64,000 bases of DNA from Crocosphaera watsonii WH 8501. Lineage in GTDB: Bacteria; Cyanobacteriota; Cyanobacteriia; Cyanobacteriales; Microcystaceae. The stretch spans positions 124,001 to 188,000 of the forward strand of contig NZ_AADV02000002.1 in NCBI RefSeq assembly GCF_000167195.1, read 5' to 3'. This document shows, piece after piece, positions 60,761 through 64,000 of this stretch. The position numbers and the translations under genes were made by a program. Below the pieces are notes generated by a model. The model saw only the letters and a program-made list of their open reading frames with translations, did not search any database and was not told the DNA's origin. Position 1 is the stretch's first letter, and the number at the start of each line of letters is the position of its first letter.

Positions 60761-63673
60761 TCAAATGGGAAATCGTTTCAACAGGGCGATCGCCTCTTTA
60801 GCGGTTGTGATCAAATAACCGGAAATGCCTGGAGTTTGGGGAATTTGCCAAAGAATATCAACAGTTCGCCTCAGCAAACGAACTAAGTCTCCTTCGTCCA
60901 AACTGGTGTTTTCACAAAGTTCCTGCCAGTCACCCCCTAAAGCCCATTGTTCCACCAAGCCCATTAATTCTAACTCTAACCAAACAGGAATAGTAACTTG
61001 ATAGCGTCGTTGGGTTTGGTTCAATAAACGGCGCATTTCCCCAATACTCACCCCGTCTTCTGGAGACTCTTGAAACAGACTCAAGACTTCTGGAGACGGT
61101 AAATAATTTGTCCAAGTGTCAGGGCGGAGGGTTTCGGTAATAATAGCACTCACCGCCGCCGCTAGTTGAGGGGCTTCGAGATGCTCTAAAGTACTCGACA
61201 TAAGCACCATGCCCAACCATAACTGGTTTTCTCCGCGCATGGTAGCCGCCGCTTCACCAAGGGCTGTGGGAGTGTAATTATCTAAAGCCTTAAATTCCCG
61301 TAAAATCTCGATTAAATTCAGAAATTCTTGCCAATAGTAAGATTGATTGGACTGTAATTTTTGGAACTTAATTTGTCGGTTATGGAGTTGTTCCCGTAAT
61401 TCTAAACGTCGATGATGGGACTTAAATAAGCGTTTAAAATCTTTGCTTTGGGTTAAGGGATGATCATCGAGTAAGGTTTGCACATGATCAATACGTTGTT
61501 GTTGTTCGATTACTTCTGGTGGGGTGATTCGGCCAAAGGCGCGATCGCTCATTTGTTGGGTGATTTGCCTAGAATTTTCATCCCCTTTTGGTCCCCTGCC
61601 TAAAGATAATCTTCTCAGATCCGGTAGGGTCAAATTATCCGCAAAAGAGAGGGGTAAAGAAGCCCCATAAAAATCAACAATATCTCCTCTTTTTACTAAA
61701 TACCAGTAGTTATTATCCCCCAAACATAGCAAATCAAAACCTTGTCCCGAGCCTGGAACCATAGCCACAATCGTAGCTAGTTGAGGAATAGATGTTTTTA
61801 AGCGTTTGCCCTTTAAATAAACTAAATCCCCAATATTCAACTTACTCAATTGACCGGCAATTTCTTTTTTACGCTTTTCTTGTGCTTGAGCTTCAAGAAC
61901 TTTCAGAAGTCGTTTTTCTTCTTTTAATCGAGCTTTTAATTTCTCATAAGCTAGGATATCTTTTTCTTGTAGCCCTCCTAATTCGATATCCAGTTTAGCT
62001 AATTCTGTACTCAAACTAGCGATAGCCTGTTGTTCTGGTTCTAGTTTTAGTTGAGCTAAATATTCGGCAAAACTCCTTTCTAAGAGGTCCTTTGCTTCCC
62101 GTAGGCTGTGTTTTTGCAACAGGTTTAAGACCATACCATAGGAAGGGGTGAAACAACTTTTTAAGGGTTCAGACTCTGCGGTGGCTAAGTAAGCAGCTTC
62201 TGTTGCCCCTTCAAAGGGGGTTTGAATGGTGACCACATGGCCCACCTCATCCATACCTCGTCGTCCTGCCCGCCCAGCAATTTGCAGAAATTCTGAGGGG
62301 TTTAACATACTGTGTCCGGTATCAATGCGTTTAGATAAAGCAGAGATAACCGTAGTTCTGGCTGGCATATTGATCCCGGCTGATAGGGTTGCTGTGGCAA
62401 ACACCACTTTAACCAAACCCACTTCAAATAGTTGTTCCACTAATTCTTTCCACAGGGGTAAAATCCCGGCATGATGTGCCGCAATACCTCTGGTTAAAGG
62501 TTCGAGTTGTTCTGAGCGTACTAACTGACACAGATTAGCTAGAATCTCGAATAAATGGACTTTGCTCTCTTCATCCTCCCCTAAATAGGTAAAGAGATTA
62601 GACTGGGGGGAAAGGGTGCTTAAAAAGTCTTTGAGGGGTTCGTATAAAGGTGGGTTTTCTGTGGCCACCGCCTCGAGGAGACTCACTTGTAAATTGGTAT
62701 TTTCCCCTAAAAAGAAGGTCAACAGGTTATATTGTAGAGCATGGGCTTCTTCGGGAGACACCAACACCACCCCCTCAAGTTTTTGCACGGCTCGATCGCA
62801 TTCTCGACGGCTAAAGATAACATAGATGGCTGGTAAGAGATCCTTTTCATAAAGTTGTTGGATCACCATCATCGGAGTGGGACATTCACTTCGTTTTACT
62901 CGTCGGCGTTTCTTACGGTTTCCTTTGGGTTTGAGGCGATTGTTAAGGCCCGTTTGTTGCTGGTTAAGCAGGGGATAGAGTCCGTTTTTCTGGCTAAAGT
63001 AGAAGCGTAGAGGAACGGGGCGAAAATCCGAGTTAATCAGTTTACACAGACTGATAGAGGTTTTGTCGGGATCAAAGTTGGGAGCAGTTTTCCGCACTTG
63101 ATTGATCCACTTGGTTAAGTCTTCTGAGTTGCCGATGGTTGCAGAGAGAGCGACTAATTGAATGCTGGGGGAACAATAAATAATCGATTCTTCCCAGACG
63201 GTTCCCCTACCACGATTACTAATATAATGACACTCATCTAAAATAACCGTAGCCACATTTTCTAAGGATGTTCCCACTTGCCCAATGGGGGTTTCGTAGA
63301 GCATATTACGGAAGATTTCTGTGGTCATCACCACAATCGAAGCGTCGGCATTGATAACCGTATCTCCTGTAATTAACCCCACCATCCCTTCGACTACTCC
63401 TGCTTCTGTGGTGGCAAATTTGTCTTGGAAGTCTCTAAACTTTTGATTAGATAAAGCTTTGAGAGGAGTGGTGTAGAAAACTCTTTGACCTAGATGCAAA
63501 GCCCGATAGATGGCAAATTCTCCGATAACTGTCTTACCTGAACCTGTGGGGGCGCAGACAACGACAGATTCCCCTTGATGCAACGCTGCGATCGCTTCCT
63601 GTTGAAAGGGATCTAGTTCAAAGGGAAATAGTTCTTCAATCCTAAGCTCAGTTGAGGTTAATGGTTGTTTCAC
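60761..63673 (-). CDS. Ski2-like DEAD/DEAH-box RNA helicase
   Basis: A 970-residue superfamily-2 helicase of the Ski2/Mtr4 group. Walker A APTGSGKT is at 41-48, motif II DECH at 146-149, motif III LSATIGN, motif V TATLSAGINMPARTTV and motif VI QIAGRAGRRGMDE. The C-terminal half contains a coiled-coil region and a DSHCT-type domain (GENQLWLGMVLMSSTLEHLEAPQLAAAVSAI). Cyanobacteria carry one such gene, probably working in RNA turnover or ribosome-linked processes, but the precise function is not known to me. ATG 63673 gives the usual N-terminus. Intact. Confidence 0.92.
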   Translation of the reverse strand: MKQPLTSTELRIEELFPFELDPFQQEAIAALHQGESVVVCAPTGSGKTVIGEFAIYRALHLGQRVFYTTPLKALSNQKFRDFQDKFATTEAGVVEGMVGLITGDTVINADASIVVMTTEIFRNMLYETPIGQVGTSLENVATVILDECHYISNRGRGTVWEESIIYCSPSIQLVALSATIGNSEDLTKWINQVRKTAPNFDPDKTSISLCKLINSDFRPVPLRFYFSQKNGLYPLLNQQQTGLNNRLKPKGNRKKRRRVKRSECPTPMMVIQQLYEKDLLPAIYVIFSRRECDRAVQKLEGVVLVSPEEAHALQYNLLTFFLGENTNLQVSLLEAVATENPPLYEPLKDFLSTLSPQSNLFTYLGEDEESKVHLFEILANLCQLVRSEQLEPLTRGIAAHHAGILPLWKELVEQLFEVGLVKVVFATATLSAGINMPARTTVISALSKRIDTGHSMLNPSEFLQIAGRAGRRGMDEVGHVVTIQTPFEGATEAAYLATAESEPLKSCFTPSYGMVLNLLQKHSLREAKDLLERSFAEYLAQLKLEPEQQAIASLSTELAKLDIELGGLQEKDILAYEKLKARLKEEKRLLKVLEAQAQEKRKKEIAGQLSKLNIGDLVYLKGKRLKTSIPQLATIVAMVPGSGQGFDLLCLGDNNYWYLVKRGDIVDFYGASLPLSFADNLTLPDLRRLSLGRGPKGDENSRQITQQMSDRAFGRITPPEVIEQQQRIDHVQTLLDDHPLTQSKDFKRLFKSHHRRLELREQLHNRQIKFQKLQSNQSYYWQEFLNLIEILREFKALDNYTPTALGEAAATMRGENQLWLGMVLMSSTLEHLEAPQLAAAVSAIITETLRPDTWTNYLPSPEVLSLFQESPEDGVSIGEMRRLLNQTQRRYQVTIPVWLELELMGLVEQWALGGDWQELCENTSLDEGDLVRLLRRTVDILWQIPQTPGISGYLITTAKEAIALLKRFPI

Positions 63674-64000
63674 TCAAAGTTACGTATTTAGGCAATCACA
63701 GGTTAAACCCTATTTCTATTTTAGGGTAAAAATCCTTGATTTTTTAGGTCAAGCCTCCTACTTCCCTCGTTTCAAGTGGGGGCAGAATGACTTTATTTTT
63801 GGTTAAGATATTAATCTTAACAATTTTTCTGAGAGATTAGGGCCATAGCTTGCCAAAATTTTAATTTTACTTTACAATTAGAGTAGCAATAAATCCCAAC
63901 AATATCGATTCAGATTTTGCTGAGAGAAAAGAAATTACCAAGAAAATTTAAGCTACAACCACCCCTGTGAATTTCCTTCACTGTATCTACAAACAACAAA
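63674..64000. other. 327-bp right-edge region without a gene
   Basis: AT-rich, no convincing reading frame. It holds the helicase promoter region and one terminator-like hairpin (63802-63828). Confidence 0.5.
63802..63828 (+). terminator. Terminator-like hairpin
   Basis: GTTAAGAT pairs with ATCTTAAC around ATTA, followed by AATTTTT on the plus strand. No plus-strand gene is visible upstream. Confidence 0.4.

Overview
The window is chromosomal DNA of a low-GC unicellular cyanobacterium. The evidence is genes for photosystem II (psb27, psbK), a PII protein, a plant-type ferredoxin, a flavodiiron protein, an SLH/OprB-type porin and a long-tailed DnaK, together with scattered HIP1 octamers (GCGATCGC). 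The very heavy load of near-identical insertion sequences makes Crocosphaera watsonii or a close relative my best guess; this is inference from gene content, not an identification.

Layout. 1-3 kb: end of a TPR gene, a chemoreceptor, a GNRP-repeat protein and a small Cys-rich protein. 3-11.3 kb: an IS graveyard (ISKra4-like fragment, IS5/IS1182-like copy A, a beheaded RND pump, ISAzo13 copy 1, an IS66 fragment, IS5-like copy B, a beheaded TPR gene). 11.3-14.7 kb: glnB, birA, a DUF177 gene and an aspartoacylase-like gene. 14.7-24.3 kb: IS5-like copies C and D, an IS1634 fragment, a methyltransferase, two TnpB genes and dnaK. 24.4-30.1 kb: a Uma2 gene and a surface-polysaccharide cluster. 30.5-34.8 kb: a porin and the phosphate sensing pair phoU-sphS. 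35-41.8 kb: a broken IS1380, an rRNA methyltransferase, a sulfotransferase, a beheaded glycosyltransferase and IS5-like copy E. 41.8-57.4 kb: mostly intact core genes (fetB-like, redoxin, TPR, psb27, GGDEF/EAL, ABC ATPase, flavodiiron protein, HisD-like, beta-CASP, psbK, tRNA-Arg, ridA, ferredoxin). 57.4-60.7 kb: a bacterial NACHT remnant and a dynamin-like GTPase remnant separated by ISAzo13 copy 2. 60.8-63.7 kb: a Ski2-like helicase.

About a quarter of the window is mobile DNA from at least seven families. The IS5-like element is 1691 bp, is flanked by TA, and is present five times. Wherever it and ISAzo13 occur, the two sides belong to different broken genes. That points to recombination between copies, deletion, or misassembly rather than simple insertion. 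Several transposases and one sulfotransferase are out of frame at homopolymer runs.

Points most worth a second look: a HisD-like protein that has lost the catalytic Glu-His pair and most zinc ligands; a TnpB carrying an in-frame palindromic insert; a small inverted-repeat element found twice, once supplying a stop codon; paired remnants of NACHT and dynamin-like genes; and a glycosyltransferase and a PAS/GGDEF/EAL gene each caught in decay. I did not find a clearly new intact multi-gene system.
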